NCBI RefSeq assembly: GCF_963169125.1
Contig: NC_084794.1
Span: 73,629,665-73,693,664 of the forward strand
Source: Humulus lupulus
Lineage: Eukaryota; Streptophyta; Magnoliopsida; Rosales; Cannabaceae
Length of the DNA stretch: 64,000 nucleotides
Reading direction: 5' to 3'
Shown: positions 11,270 to 22,435 of the stretch, one piece after another
How the letters are laid out: every line of letters begins with the position of its first letter
Position numbering within the stretch: the stretch's first letter is position 1
Notes under the pieces: generated by a model
Databases searched by the model: none
Told to the model about the DNA's origin: nothing
The model's input: the letters and a program-made list of their open reading frames with translations, nothing else
Made by a program: the position numbers and the translations under genes

Positions 11270-12733
11270 CTAGCTTGCATTAGGTACTCGCGGTCCACTC
11301 AGTGTCCCCACGAACACGAATGGTACCTTCCCTTCTGGTTCTAAGGTCACCATCCTGTGTTTGCAGTCAATCGTCGCCCCGTACTTCGATAACCAATCCA
11401 TCCCCAGGATCATATCAAAGTCATCCATTGCTAACTCAATCAGATCAATAGACAACTCCCTACTGTCTATCTCTACTGGCAATGCTCTAACCATCTCCTA
11501 GAGACTACCAGTTCCCCAATTGGCAACAAAGTCTAGCATACAAATCACTTGGTCTACACAGCTAATCTATCACTCCTGCATAAACAAATGAATGAGTAGC
11601 CTCTGAGTCAATCAATCCAGTAAAAGAAGAACCAACACTAAAAATCTGACCTGTCACGACCGAGAGGCTAGCCTCATCCTCAGTCTAGATCAAGGTAAAT
11701 ACTCTGGTAGGAGTGGGACTGTCGCTCTATTTCGGCTCTTCCTTCCTGGCTTGCGGGAAATCCTTCCTCAAATAATTGATACTCCCACAAGTAAAGTAGG
11801 CCTTGGTCCTAAAATCTCCCTGATGTCGTCGTCTTCGCCGAGGACACACTGGGAAACTCCTCCAGCTGTCTCCCCCACCCTAACAGCCACTGAAAGCACC
11901 CCATGGCCTTTCTCTTCTGCTCACTCGGGCCACTACCCCGACTAGATCCAGTGAAAGGAGGCACCGTCCTCCAAGCATCACGCTTAGCAATACCCTCTCT
12001 CCATATCTGATCCTCGGTCCCCTCAGCTGTAAGGGCCTTGTCCACTACCTGTGCATAAGTGGTAGTCCCCAGATCCAAAGTTATCCTGACATCACGGTTT
12101 ATCATAACATTCAATCCCCGCACAAACCGATCTCTTCGTGCCATGTCAGTCGGCACCAGATCCTACGCGAACTTCGCTAACCGGTCAAACTTCAAAGCAT
12201 ACTCAGTAACGGTCATTCGATTTGATTCAGGTTGGTAAACTCATCAACCTTTGTAGCTCGAACTGCGACACTGTAGTACTTCTCATTAAAAATGTTCCTA
12301 AACTCTTCCGAGGTCATAACTACAACATTCCTTCTCTGATACCACATCCCACCAGATGCAGGCATATTCTATCAACATGTAGTTGGCACAAGCTACTCTC
12401 TCTTTCCCTTCCACCCTCATGAAATCCACGATGGAAGAAATCATGTTCATTCACTACTTTGCCCGCAGTGGGTCTAGTCCACCCTCGAAGGTGGGAGGAT
12501 GTTGCTTCCTGAACCTCTCATACAAAGGTTCCCATCTATTTTCCACAACAGGCTGGGCTGGCACTGGTGCGGCAACCTATGGAACCTACAACCCAATGCC
12601 CTGAGGAGAGGCCTGTTGCCTCAACTTTCGAAGCTCTTCTTATATTCGGTGAAGTCTAGCTTCAATCTAGTGGGGCAGGTGGAGGGTCTTGACCCATGTT
12701 GTAATCCTCTGCCCTATTGTCGCAGAGTCTAAT
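11270..12733 (-). pseudogene. Gag-protease remains of element B
   Basis: Gag fragments on the minus strand include FVRGLNVMINRDVRI and AQVVDKALTAEGTEDQIW (12130-12010), typical of Tekay/Del-type gag. Then a degraded zinc knuckle, a retropepsin segment reading IDSEATHSFVYAGVI near 11600 (DSG changed to DSE), and the protease-RT linker DFDMILGMDWLSKYGATIDC with EPEGKVPFVFVGT (11440-11300). The frame changes many times between these blocks and stops are frequent. The identity of the protease linker is strong; the exact start of gag is not clear. Confidence 0.75.
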
Positions 12734-13067
12734 TGATCACCAAGACATTACAACAATATGCCTGCAATCAATAACATCATTCATCAGGCATGATAACAAC
12801 ATCCAAAACCACCTCCTAATTCACACCAACCAATCACAACCAGCAAATCCACATAACACAGATAGCATAGAATAATCAAGGGGGCCATGCCCTAGCATCA
12901 TGCATATGTCAACTCATTCATCATGCTCTATATAAATACTCAGGCAAACATGGCACTTTAACAAGAAATTAAACATATAATTCAATAGTTAGCAACAAAC
13001 CCTGAGTCGAGCTTGTCACTGGCAGCGAGCGTACATGTTCGGTCGATCTCTAGGAACCATAAACCTT
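12734..13067 (-). other. Leader of element B
   Basis: Untranslated leader between primer site and gag. I see no coding frame comparable to the leader ORF of element A. Confidence 0.5.
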
Positions 13068-13084
13068 GGCTCGCTCTGATACCA
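13068..13084 (-). promoter_or_regulatory. Primer binding site, element B
   Basis: The minus strand reads TGGTATCAGAGCGAGCC, a full match to the initiator-Met tRNA end as used by many plant LTR elements, next to the LTR boundary at 13088. Confidence 0.9.
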
Positions 13085-13087
13085 AGT

Positions 13088-15370
13088 TGTAACACCCTAC
13101 TTCCTTAGAGCCATTACTAAGTGAGTTTAAAACATGACATTAGTTCGCTAATTGAGGTTTTAGGTTAAAAGTGTAGCCAAATAGTGATGAAAGTCATTTA
13201 AAGGCATTTAATATAAAAAAATGTAGTCATTTATTAAAAACATAAAGAGTTAAACATTTGGGATCCTAAAATACTGTTTAGAAAATATTTTACATCTCAA
13301 AATACATTTAAGGTCAACTTAGGTGATGAATCTATACCAATACATTACATCTTCCCAAAATAACCATTGTCGTGGCAACCAGGTAGGCCGAACATGTACC
13401 TGTCGCTCTATGCTCTTCGTACTCATGGTTGGTCGACCTTTCCCTTGCCTTTACCTGCACCATAGAGCACCCGTGAGCCAAAGCCCAACAAGAAAACTCA
13501 ACACAAAACAAATAACATATGCATATCTTTCAACAGCATATAACAAAACAGTCAACGGGCTAAACACATAGCGGCCATGCCATCCTAGATGCTTTACCAG
13601 GCCATGGGTTTGTGGTCTTCACCGAGAGGATGTCTCCAACATCCTAGGAGGGTCTTGCCCTAACGGGTTGTACTCCACGTGCTCAACTGGCCCCTTGCCG
13701 TACTCGGCTTCCTGTCGTTCTTTGCCTTCGCCGTTCCCAGCCTTCGCCATTCCCGGCCTTCGCCGTTCATTCACAAATATGCATCACATATCATAATATC
13801 AACATATATTTAAACACATACTAAACATAAACAATAGGGCTATGCCCTGCAATACAATCAGTTGGGCTACACCCTACAATTCAATCAATAGTGCCTCACC
13901 TTGCTTTACGGGTACAGCAGTTTTCTTACCTATGTCCCAAGCTATATGAGCACTGCAATCCCGAGTACAGTCCTCTAACCCGAGCCTTGTTGAAAACCTA
14001 GTCACTATATATTCATAATAGCCATCCATAAAGTTCTAATCCAATAAATAACTTTGGAATATTAATCAAGCCTCCAGGACCTTGGATTCTACCAATCTGG
14101 GTAGTAAATCCTTCCTGATCCTTAACATTTGAGTTCTCGAGCTAAAAACCTTCAAACAACCAATGTTTTGCATTTGAGCCGTGGCCCAGTCCCTCAAGGG
14201 CCACGACACACTCAAGTCAGAGGAGAAATGTCTCTCTGCTGAGGGACATGGGATGCGGCGCTCCAAACGCTAAGTCACGGCACACCTAGGCTAACAGGGG
14301 CTTTCCAGCCTCTTCGACACACACGGGCCGCAGCGCCTGAAGAACAGGATCGCGACTCTAGCCCCCAAACCCAGAAAATCAAGCTATTTCCTGCATTTTC
14401 CTTGAGCTTAAACCTCAATTCCATACTTCAAACATAAATCAAACCAATAATTAAGTTTGAATTCCTTATTCACATACCCTAGACAACACATCAAGTCCAC
14501 AAACAACTCCATAATCTCAGCAAACATCCAAGATCACACTTAGAACCCATTTTCATGCAAGCCCATAATTCTAACATAATTCAACTTGAAAATCAAGTTT
14601 AAGATCTTACATATGAATTGTACTCGACCTTGAGCTATTTTTCCTAAGTCCTTAAGCTTCCAATCCAGCAGTGCTTCAACCCAAATCCTCAAGGTTCTCC
14701 AAAATTCTCCAACTGCTCAAAGCCTTCAAACACCAAGGGAAGAAATAGAGAGAACTGAAGGAGAGAGAAAGTTTATGTTTATCCTTCACTTAAGTCTGGT
14801 GGTTTCTCAAACCATCTGAATGTATATTCACCCTTAGTAAAAGTCTAAAATGCCTCTTAAGTTATCTAAGTCCTCAAGTATCATCAAGGGCAATTGCATC
14901 AATTGCCAAGTCCCGACAATTCCTCAAATGTTCCTATAAATCCACGTTCAATCATGACATGTCCAAATAATTACTAAATTACTACCCATTGCTCAATAAT
15001 TCCCTAACACATATTACGTTCCCAAAATACCCCTAGGCTCCTCTCGAGCCAGGTATTCGACCCCGTTGTGACTTTCAAGCTAAATTGCTCCCTAGGACTG
15101 TCTCAGATCGTGCATCACAAATATATCACCACTCACTCGTGGTACCACTCACAACATACACAAATATTACATTTATGCCCTCAATGGGCTAATATTACAA
15201 ATATGCCCCTAATAGCCAAATGGGGCCCACATTCATATTTAATTCACTTAAACATGCATCTCTAATAACATAATCACCAAATTCATATATTAACATAATT
15301 AAATCAAGTATTGCCCTACTGGCATGCTAATCAAGGCCCGAAGCCTTATTAGCAAATTTGGGACGCCACA
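13088..15370 (-). repeat. 5' LTR of element B
   Basis: Left end TGTAACACCC, right end GGGACGCCACA. It is related to the solo LTRs at 58019-60466 and 60879-63134: all share the block around GTGACTTTC...CTCCCTAGGA (about 15067-15100) and runs mentioning CACGAC/GTCGCG in the middle. About 2.3 kb. Confidence 0.8.
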
Positions 15371-16239
15371 AGGTCATTGTGAGAAAATTAGACGTGTGAC
15401 GCGTCATCTTTAGTGAAAGTGATAGGTTGGGATTCAATTCTCTGTTGTTTCAGAGCTCGCGGTTTCAGGCACATAGGGAGATCCATCTCCCATTTTGATC
15501 TCCTGGACATATCTCTTTTGAGTGTTTCTACCTGGTCATGCAATGTGTGGTCCCCCCACGATGGTTATTACATCTTCTCCATCGATTGGGGGAGTTCAAT
15601 TATCCCCCCTCACAGGTGGAGCCACGACTTGTTGGGAAGGTTGAGCCAGAACTGCCTTTTGATTAGGCAGATGTTGGACTTAGTTTTGGTTTCGGACATA
15701 TTGTCCGAGGTAGCCTCTCGAAATCCACCCTTCGATCTCATCTTTTAGTTGTCAGCATTCCTTAGTTGTATGCCCCACGTCCCTGTGGAATCTGCAGAAC
15801 TTGTTTGAAACCCTCTTGGTTCGCTAATGTTGCATTCCGTCAAGTCGTATGAAGGGGACCTGATTCTCATTCGTGAAAAATATATTCTTCTAAGTATCTG
15901 TGAGCTCAATATATACTGTGTAAATGGAGAAGTGTTTATTTCCTTTCTTTTTCTTACCTCTGTCAGGCTCGGGGTTTTTCCCTTCATTCTTCTTTCTCTT
16001 AGAAGAATTGTCTCCTGAGGGATGTGCTATGGAGGGCTTAGCCAAGGTAGTGTCTGAGTTAATGTTTGTCGTTGTAGTTATTGAGGGCAGATGATCCAAT
16101 TTAAGTGCTGACCTTGCTCCTATACATTGATAAACCTCTGAGCCTGAGTGGTGAACTCAACTATTATTCTCACAAGCTTCCTTTGTATGTCGTCCCAAAG
16201 AGGACTTCCTGGCAGCACTCCAGCCCGTACTGCCATAAG
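15371..16239 (-). pseudogene. Tat gag C-terminal part (element C)
   Basis: Reading down the minus strand from the solo-LTR insertion at 16239: MAVRAGVLPGSPLWDDIQRK, then AQRFINV, a lysine-rich tract (RKKNEGKNPEPDRGKKKKG at about 15990), the zinc-binding type segment FCRFHRDVGHTTKECWQLKD (about 15790), the IVGGPHIA block (about 15560), and PITFTKDDASHV (about 15400), the conserved lead-in to protease in Tat elements. Element B then cuts the frame. Several stops are present. Confidence 0.75.
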
Positions 16240-16375
16240 TGTTATATTATTTTATAATATATTGTTTTAGATTAAATAAATGTTACAAAGAGTGTCACAT
16301 ATTGTAACTTATAATAGAGAGTTACAATATTTAGATATATGAGAAATATCCAAATATGTAACATATTTGGTGTTA

Positions 16376-17773
16376 TGATAACTTCATTTTAGGGTCATTT
16401 TAGAAAGTGTTTTTGTGGTAATCTTGAGTGCCTTTGTGTGTTTTGTGAAAGATTACGCTTGTGTTTGTCTTTGTTGTAGGTTGGTGTGATGAATCATGAG
16501 AAAAAAAAAACAAAAAGAAGCTAAATGGTGGGAAAACGAGGCTTTTGGTGGTTATTGGACTAAAAATGATATTAGGGATGCTTCAAGGACGGGTTTTGAT
16601 GAAGAGATGATCTGAAGGAACAATTATGAGAAAAGGTTAATTAAGTCGCGACTTGGACCTTAGAGCCGTGACTTGAGGGGAAGTCAGAGACATATATTTT
16701 GCGGGAAAGAATTAGGGATGCAACTTGCCCATGCTGAGTCGCGACTCAAGAGGAGACAAAGGCTAAACTCAGGAGAAAAAGCAGACACGGGCCACGACTT
16801 GCTTAAGCAGAGTCGCGGTGCCTGGAGCCTTTATATGAGAAGAAAAGGGCTAGGATTAGACACGGGCCGCGACCCAGACAATGCTAAGTGGCAGCCCGCA
16901 CAAGGAGAAACTCAATATTTTATATTTTTTTACTATAAATCCGTGTTTATGGTTTAAATAGGTCATTAGGTAAGTTTTTAATTAGGTTTTTTAGAGACCA
17001 ATTTTAGTTCTTAGTTTTAATATTCTGTAGTTTCATATTTTTATTTCTTCTTTAAGTTTATGAACTATTTTGTTGATTTAGTCATGTTTGATATGAACGA
17101 AACAATTTTTATCTAGGGTTTAATGTAGTCACTTGGATTTCTATCTAATTGAATTATGATATTCTTTTGATTTTTCTTCTCTATTCTAATCTATATAATG
17201 TGTGTTTAATGCTAGTAAATACTTTATCACTATTTGCTTGTTTTAATGATTTTGATTCAAAATTCGAAAGATGAGAATTGAATATGCTATCATTATATAA
17301 ACATAGGTTGCATATTGGACGAAAGTACATGTATGACTTGTGTAGTAGTTAGGTATCGATGCTTAATGCCTTCTATATATTTAAGTTTATCACAGAGATG
17401 TAGAAAACCTGCATATAGGTTGAGATCTTATATCTTGAAAAAGAATAGGAATCGATTTATGTTAACCTGCTATTAGAATAGAAAGAAAGAAATCTAGAAT
17501 TGATTAATACAATTAGTAGAATGAAAAGTTGATGAAATTAACACCCTAGGTCTTTTTCATAGTGATTTAAATCTTTTATTTAGTTGTTTTCTTGTTTAAA
17601 GTATTTTCATATTTAAAATTAAATTTAAAAGTCAAATTCTTAGTTGCCAAATAGAAATTTAAAAAAACAATTAATAGTACTTGGAAAATAGTCTTCGTGG
17701 GAACAATACTATATTTATCATCTATATTACTTTAATCGATTGCGTGCACTTGTGTATCATATTTTCGGGATCA
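16376..17773 (+). mobile_element. Athila-like solo LTR with perfect TSD, nested in the LTR above
   Basis: The insert begins TGATAACTTC and ends TTTTCGGGATCA, flanked by identical TGTTA copies (16371-16375 and 17774-17778). The start TGATAAC and the GCGTGCACTTGTG-type tail are reminiscent of Athila LTRs. Orientation is inferred from those ends. The LTR contains several stretches alternating GTCGCGACT and GGCCGCGAC motifs (about 16650-16880). About 1.4 kb. Confidence 0.75.
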
Positions 17774-18252
17774 TGTTACAAATTTAGCTACAAATTTGTA
17801 ACTTCCAAATATTACCCTTTATTGTGTAAGTTTGTTGTTACACAATATTGAGATGAATTTCTTAAAACCATATGAAATGACTGTTAGAGATATGATTTTA
17901 ACCCCAATAATTTGTTTTGGGGATTACAAAATCAATTGGGAGGGTGTTGGAACCATTTGGAAAAACAGCACAAAAATATGTGCTGAAAAATGGTCAGTGG
18001 TCGTGGCCACAGGATGTTGGTGGCCGCGGCTTGTGGGACAGAGAGCAATGGCCGCGTCCACTGATGTCCCTGGCCGTAGCCATAGGTGCATTTTCTGACC
18101 AAATATTTTCCGTTTTTTCCAATCTTTTTGAACGGCTCTAAAAACCCAAATAACTTCCAAAACTCATTTTTAATTCCATAAACATCCAATTAATCATTGG
18201 TAACAGCCTTGGGGGTTGGTGGAATTTGAAATTCAAAGAGTGTCTCTAAACT

Positions 18253-18262
18253 CTATAAATAG
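18253..18262 (+). promoter_or_regulatory. TATA box in solo LTR
   Basis: CTATAAATAG, about 530 bp before the LTR end, consistent with a rightward LTR promoter. Confidence 0.55.
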
Positions 18263-18788
18263 GAGCCTATTTCTCACTTGAAAGATACAATTTTCTATCC
18301 ACTAGAGCACTTGGCTAGAAACACCTAGAGGCTTGATTACTCCAGAAAGCATTTCCAAAATCTGTGAGAGATCCCTTAGTGCTTGAGTTAGGGGAAATAA
18401 GCTTTTGGACAAAGGTTTCAAACCTTGTTCAAGTTGGTGATCCCCAACACTCTTCACTTTGGTTGTGTGAGTGAGAGTTTATTGTTTTGTTCTTGTTCTT
18501 ATTTTCTACTATTGCTTTTCTTCATATTATTCTTATTCTATTTACTTGTACTTTTGTTTAAGAGTTGTAATCCTTTTTCTTTTGTTCAAACACTTTCACT
18601 TTATTTGTATCATTTTGCTTAGAGTTGTATTTCTCTATTCTCTTCTTCTATTTCATCTATTGTTTATTTGTATTTTCAGTCATAGAGTTGTAACACCTTG
18701 TAATCAATTATTATTTATTTGTAATATTTTGTCTAGAGTTGTAACTTTCTTACCATTTCAATTGAGGAAAATATTTTTTTTTCTAACA

Positions 18789-20518
18789 GTAAGATGACCA
18801 CTGTCATCAACATTGTGAGCTTGGCTTGCCTCTATATTAAACCTCTCCAAGTAGCTCTTTAGCGATTCACTTGGCTGTTCTCTAACATTTTTAAGGTGGA
18901 GGCCTCGGGTTTGATACTCTTCGCAGCTTGGAACTGCTTCTTCAACTCCTTAGACAACTGGTCCCAAGATGAGATCAAGTGCCTTAAAAACTTGTCAAAC
19001 CAACTCTTTGTTGGTCCAATGAGTTTGTTCGGGAAGAGCATGCATCTGAGTTCATATCCAACATTGTTGGCTCGCATCACAATATTGAATATACTTAGGT
19101 GGATACCCTAGTTGGTAGTCTCATCATATGGCGCCATGTGAGGTATCTTGAAACCATTTGGGAATGGTGTGTTCGAGATATGCGAAGCAAAAGGCTCGAG
19201 CTCCTCATCAGAATCGTAAGCCTATTCTTTGTTTTTTCTTTCTTGAAGGAGCTTGGATGCTTCCTCGAGTTGGTTGATTCTCTCCTGAACTAAATCCACT
19301 GGAGGAGGAGCTTGCGCTACTAGAAGCTGGTTGTTGTTCTCAGGAACTCTAGCTCCTTATCGCAGTATAGGGTTGTACTGATTTCCATATACTAGTTCTA
19401 GAGGCTCCCTCGGGGCATTTAAGCGTGCTCTCAGGTCCGGGTATGGCTAATTGAACTGCTCTTGGCTGGTTCAGGTTGTCTCGGAGATTAGGATAATCAT
19501 TCGGATAGTTCTCGTAATATCTAGGCTTGATGTTATAGATATTCACCGACCTGTTGTAATACTGACTTTTGTCAAGGAAGTTGACAATTCTTTCTAGTTG
19601 TTGTTGCTGTTGTGGGGCTTGATTGTGAGGTCGGTTATTCACATGCACCCTAATTACGGTTGTCCGTGACTTCGACATATAACTCCCAGATGGCTTGGGT
19701 TGTCTAGCCTATCTATGTTCCTAATGTGCTCTCAGTGAGACCTCACGTTCACCCCTATGCTCGGGTCGAGCTCGATGGCTCCTGTCTCAGATTCCACCTC
19801 TACCACTTTGTGAAGGCCTCTGAGGTGTCCTCTCCCTAGCTCAGTTTCTGCTGGGAGCTTGTTGGGGTACACCTTGAGCTAGAGAAGGATGCCTAATAGG
19901 CGATGGAGGATTCCTGATAGGTGATGGTAGCAGCCTTTTGTTGTTTGGCCTTCCAGGCTCAGGGTTATTATTATTCCTAGCAAGTTCTTGGTTATCATTA
20001 TGAGTTTCCAGGGGAGCTCGGTAATTCCCTAGGTCTGCAAAAATGTCTCTGGTTGGGTTGGGTCTGGTAGGGTTTCGTGATGACACCCTGGGCAGGTTTT
20101 CTCCAGTGTTTTCCTGAGGCCTCAGTTGAGACTGCTAGGTCCAATGTTCGACCATCTTGGCAGCCGTACTTCATCAAGGTCGCCCCTGAGTCCTCCGTGG
20201 TGCTTGGGCTTCAACAACTCGTCTTTCAATCTCTTCATTTAGCCGTGTAGCCTCGGCTAACTGTTCACGTAACCTCTGATTTTTTAGCTTGATCGTTGGC
20301 ACATATCTTTCAGGATTATAATAATCCTGCTCATTAGGTCTAGAACTTTGGCCCAACCGTTCTGTGGGAGATGATGAGACACTCTCCTCATCAGGACCTT
20401 GGTCCACGACTGGCTATTTTTCAGGCCTTCGAGGATGCTCCTTAGTATGTGGAATATTTTCATCATGGATTTGGGGAAGTGGTCGTCCACTAGTCCAAGG
20501 AATATTCAGGGCAACCAT
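18789..20518 (-). pseudogene. Tat gag N-terminal and capsid part (element C)
   Basis: The inferred start is ATG at 20518 (MVALNIPWTSGRPLPQIHDE), 50-70 bases after the primer site. The next region is hydrophilic with a predicted helix (LKNQRLREQLAEATRLNEEI, about 20300), proline- and asparagine-rich low complexity (about 19850-20080), and a QQQQQ tract (about 19610). The capsid segment LRCMLFPNKLIGPTKSWFDK with LSKELKKQFQAAKS (about 19050-18920) matches Tat gag. Stops (for example after RRPEK, about 20416) and shifts break the frame. The C-terminal part continues left of the solo LTR. Confidence 0.75.
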
Positions 20519-20571
20519 TGTTGCTAAGCGAGAAGTTTTATGCTAAATGGTAAGAAGAATTGCTTAATGCT

Positions 20572-20589
20572 CTCAATGAAAGCACCAAA
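20572..20589 (-). promoter_or_regulatory. Primer binding site, element C
   Basis: The minus strand reads TTTGGTGCTTTCATTGAG just after the LTR end CATCAACA. This TGGTGC-type site is usual for Tat elements and differs from the Met-tRNA site of the Tekay copies. I have not assigned the tRNA. Confidence 0.6.
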
Positions 20590-20590
20590 C

Positions 20591-21321
20591 TGTTGATGCC
20601 ATTTTTCGTCAGCTTAATTATGTAGAGCAATTAAACAATTAAATAGAAAGAAAAGAAAAGAAAAGAAAGAGTTTTTTTACGTGTTTCAGCAGTTAAAATC
20701 TGCCTACTTCCACGAGTAACTTTATTAAGGTCTACGTTAAAGCTTCAAGAAAAAGCAATTTTCACTCAGCGTTTCTCAATACAAAATTGTGTGTGAGTCC
20801 AAATGACCAGATCCATGCTATTTATAGACCTGATTAAAAAAAATATTCCTACAAGTTTAGGAAAGTTACAACATATATTCAAATTTAAATTCAAATGAAT
20901 ATTTGAATAATAATACAATTGAAATGCATTAATTAAATAAAGTTCCATAAAAGTAGGGATTCAATACACAATTTTAACTAATCCCAATGAAATAGGGATT
21001 TCCAAACAACTTCTCCGTTTACATATTTAATGTGTCTTCAAGCTTGAACACTGCCTCAATGCGCTTTCAAGATCACCCATAGCCTCGAGCTCATCATTCC
21101 AATTGTCACTACCTCCTTGCTTGATTAGTCTGTTGAACTCATCTCTTAGAGGAGACTGATCCCTTCGAGTCTGCAACTCATGCTTGAGCGTTGAGAACGT
21201 AGCTATGGAACTTCATGACAATTTGTATAAGTATAGTGATAATACTTGTTAATCCCAAGTTTACACTTTACGAGCCTACATTTCGAGGCTACTTATTTAT
21301 TCTCGAAATTTGGGTGTAACA
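20591..21321 (-). repeat. 5' LTR of Tat element C
   Basis: Plus-strand ends TGTTGATGCC and GGGTGTAACA. About 730 bp. It carries a minus-directed TATTTATAG element near 20818 and an AAAG-rich run at about 20650. The outer boundary at 21321 is chosen from the TG...CA rule; no second LTR is in the window to confirm it. Confidence 0.6.
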
Positions 21322-22435
21322 CCTACATTGTTGTTTTATAATTAATATTAATAATTATATTATCTCGGTTATCTTGATATTATCAATTTTTATTATGTTT
21401 ATGCTTGTTTATTTCATACATTTTTTTTAAATTTAATAGTGTATATAAAATCATAATAATATGTGCATAAACATAATAAAAATTAACACACACTCTCTCT
21501 CTATATATATATATATGATTAGTGATAAGTTGTAGAAAAAAATTACAAAATGAAAATAAATATGTATACATGATAAATATTAATAATTTCATAGTTCAGT
21601 TATTAATATAAAAAATATAGGTAAGAATTTTTTTAATGAAAAATTAACTTAATTTGTAAAATTATTAAATATTTTTTAAAATGTTATGAAAAAATATATT
21701 TTTTCAATGTCATGTTTGATATTGTCATAAATTAAGTGGTCCAATTTTTTTAAGATTGATTAACCATTTTTTATATTTTATTTATGTATTTTGAAATAAA
21801 AAAATAAAAATAGCATTTAGGGACCTAATTGATACAATTTGAAAAGATTGGAGACCTAATTTATACAAAATCAACTTTCGGGACCTAAGTGTTACAAAGT
21901 GTAAAAAATAAGGACTACATTTGAAAAAAAAAACCCTAAAAATATAAAAGAAAGTTAAATGCTCGTATATTTGTAAAACTACCTAAAAAAAATCTCAAAA
22001 ATAAAACACAAAACGTAAAACTTAAAAAAAAAAATAGTTAGATCACCGGATAGTAATTGAACAAAACATTAATAATAAACAAAAAGGTTTATTCATTCAC
22101 ACTATAAACAAATTAGTTTTTTTTAAAGTGGGTAGTAGAAATGGAAGTTGTTAAAGGGAAAAAGAGAGTATTAGCTACTAACTTGATACATGTAATTAAG
22201 CATCCAAAAAAAGTCATAGAATTAGACACTATGTATTTAGCTACGTGTAATACATACAATTATCCAAAAATAACTCATAGATCAAGACACTACTAATTGT
22301 TGGAAATTGTAATTGTTTCAAAGGAAAAGATATCGCAACGAGCAACTAAATTGATACATACAAGTATTCAAAATAACTCCAAAAGTTAGCTGACGTTACA
22401 AATTGGAAAGTGCTTGCGTTTAAATGAAATATATG
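21322..22435. other. AT-rich non-coding stretch
   Basis: No supportable gene. It holds a CT/AT microsatellite (about 21492-21518), a motif block with repeated GGGACCTAA/GAGACCTAA (about 21818-21890) of the kind seen in degraded plant repeats, and near its right end two diverged copies of a TACATACAA...CAAAATAACTC motif (about 22250 and 22355) that also occurs just right of the copia element (35250). Confidence 0.5.

Larger units (their letters stand above)
11101..15370 (-). mobile_element. Tekay-like Ty3/gypsy element B, 5' portion, interrupted by element A
   Basis: A second minus-strand gypsy element of a different family from A. In its own order: LTR (13088-15370), initiator-Met primer site (13068-13084), gag and protease remains (12733-11270), and then element A's LTR end at 11100. 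Its remaining pol and other LTR lie left of the window. It is inserted in the gag region of a Tat element at 15370/15371; the right-hand target copy would be AGGTC. Confidence 0.8.
16240..18788 (+). mobile_element. Solo LTR (unassigned family) in Tat gag
   Basis: Boundaries TGTTATATTATTTT and TTTTTTCTAACA. Flanking 5-mers ATAAG (16235-16239) and GTAAG (18789-18793) match at 4 of 5 bases. Removing the insert and one flank restores a continuous gag reading across the junction (residues GHL, then MAVRAGV), so the insertion point is secure. Without the Athila-like insert inside it the LTR is about 1.15 kb. It has a TATA box at 18253-18262 and, downstream, four imperfect repeats of an AGAGTTGTAA-containing motif (about 18550-18745). 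There is no internal element sequence, which indicates LTR-LTR recombination. Confidence 0.75.
15371..21321 (-). mobile_element. Tat-lineage Ty3/gypsy element C, 5' portion
   Basis: A minus-strand element: LTR 20591-21321, primer site 20572-20589, gag from 20518 leftwards, interrupted by a solo LTR (16240-18788) and ended by element B at 15371. The gag type (RWF-like capsid, CC.FHRDVGHTTKEC zinc region, then the GGPH block) is that of the Tat/Retand lineage. It is the outermost layer of the left-hand nest; its pol and other LTR are outside the window. Confidence 0.75.

Noticed and set aside
18471..18797. A 108-codon Phe/Leu/Tyr-rich open frame resembling a membrane protein
   Set aside because: It is the T-rich leader repeats of the solo LTR read in one frame. 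No other support.
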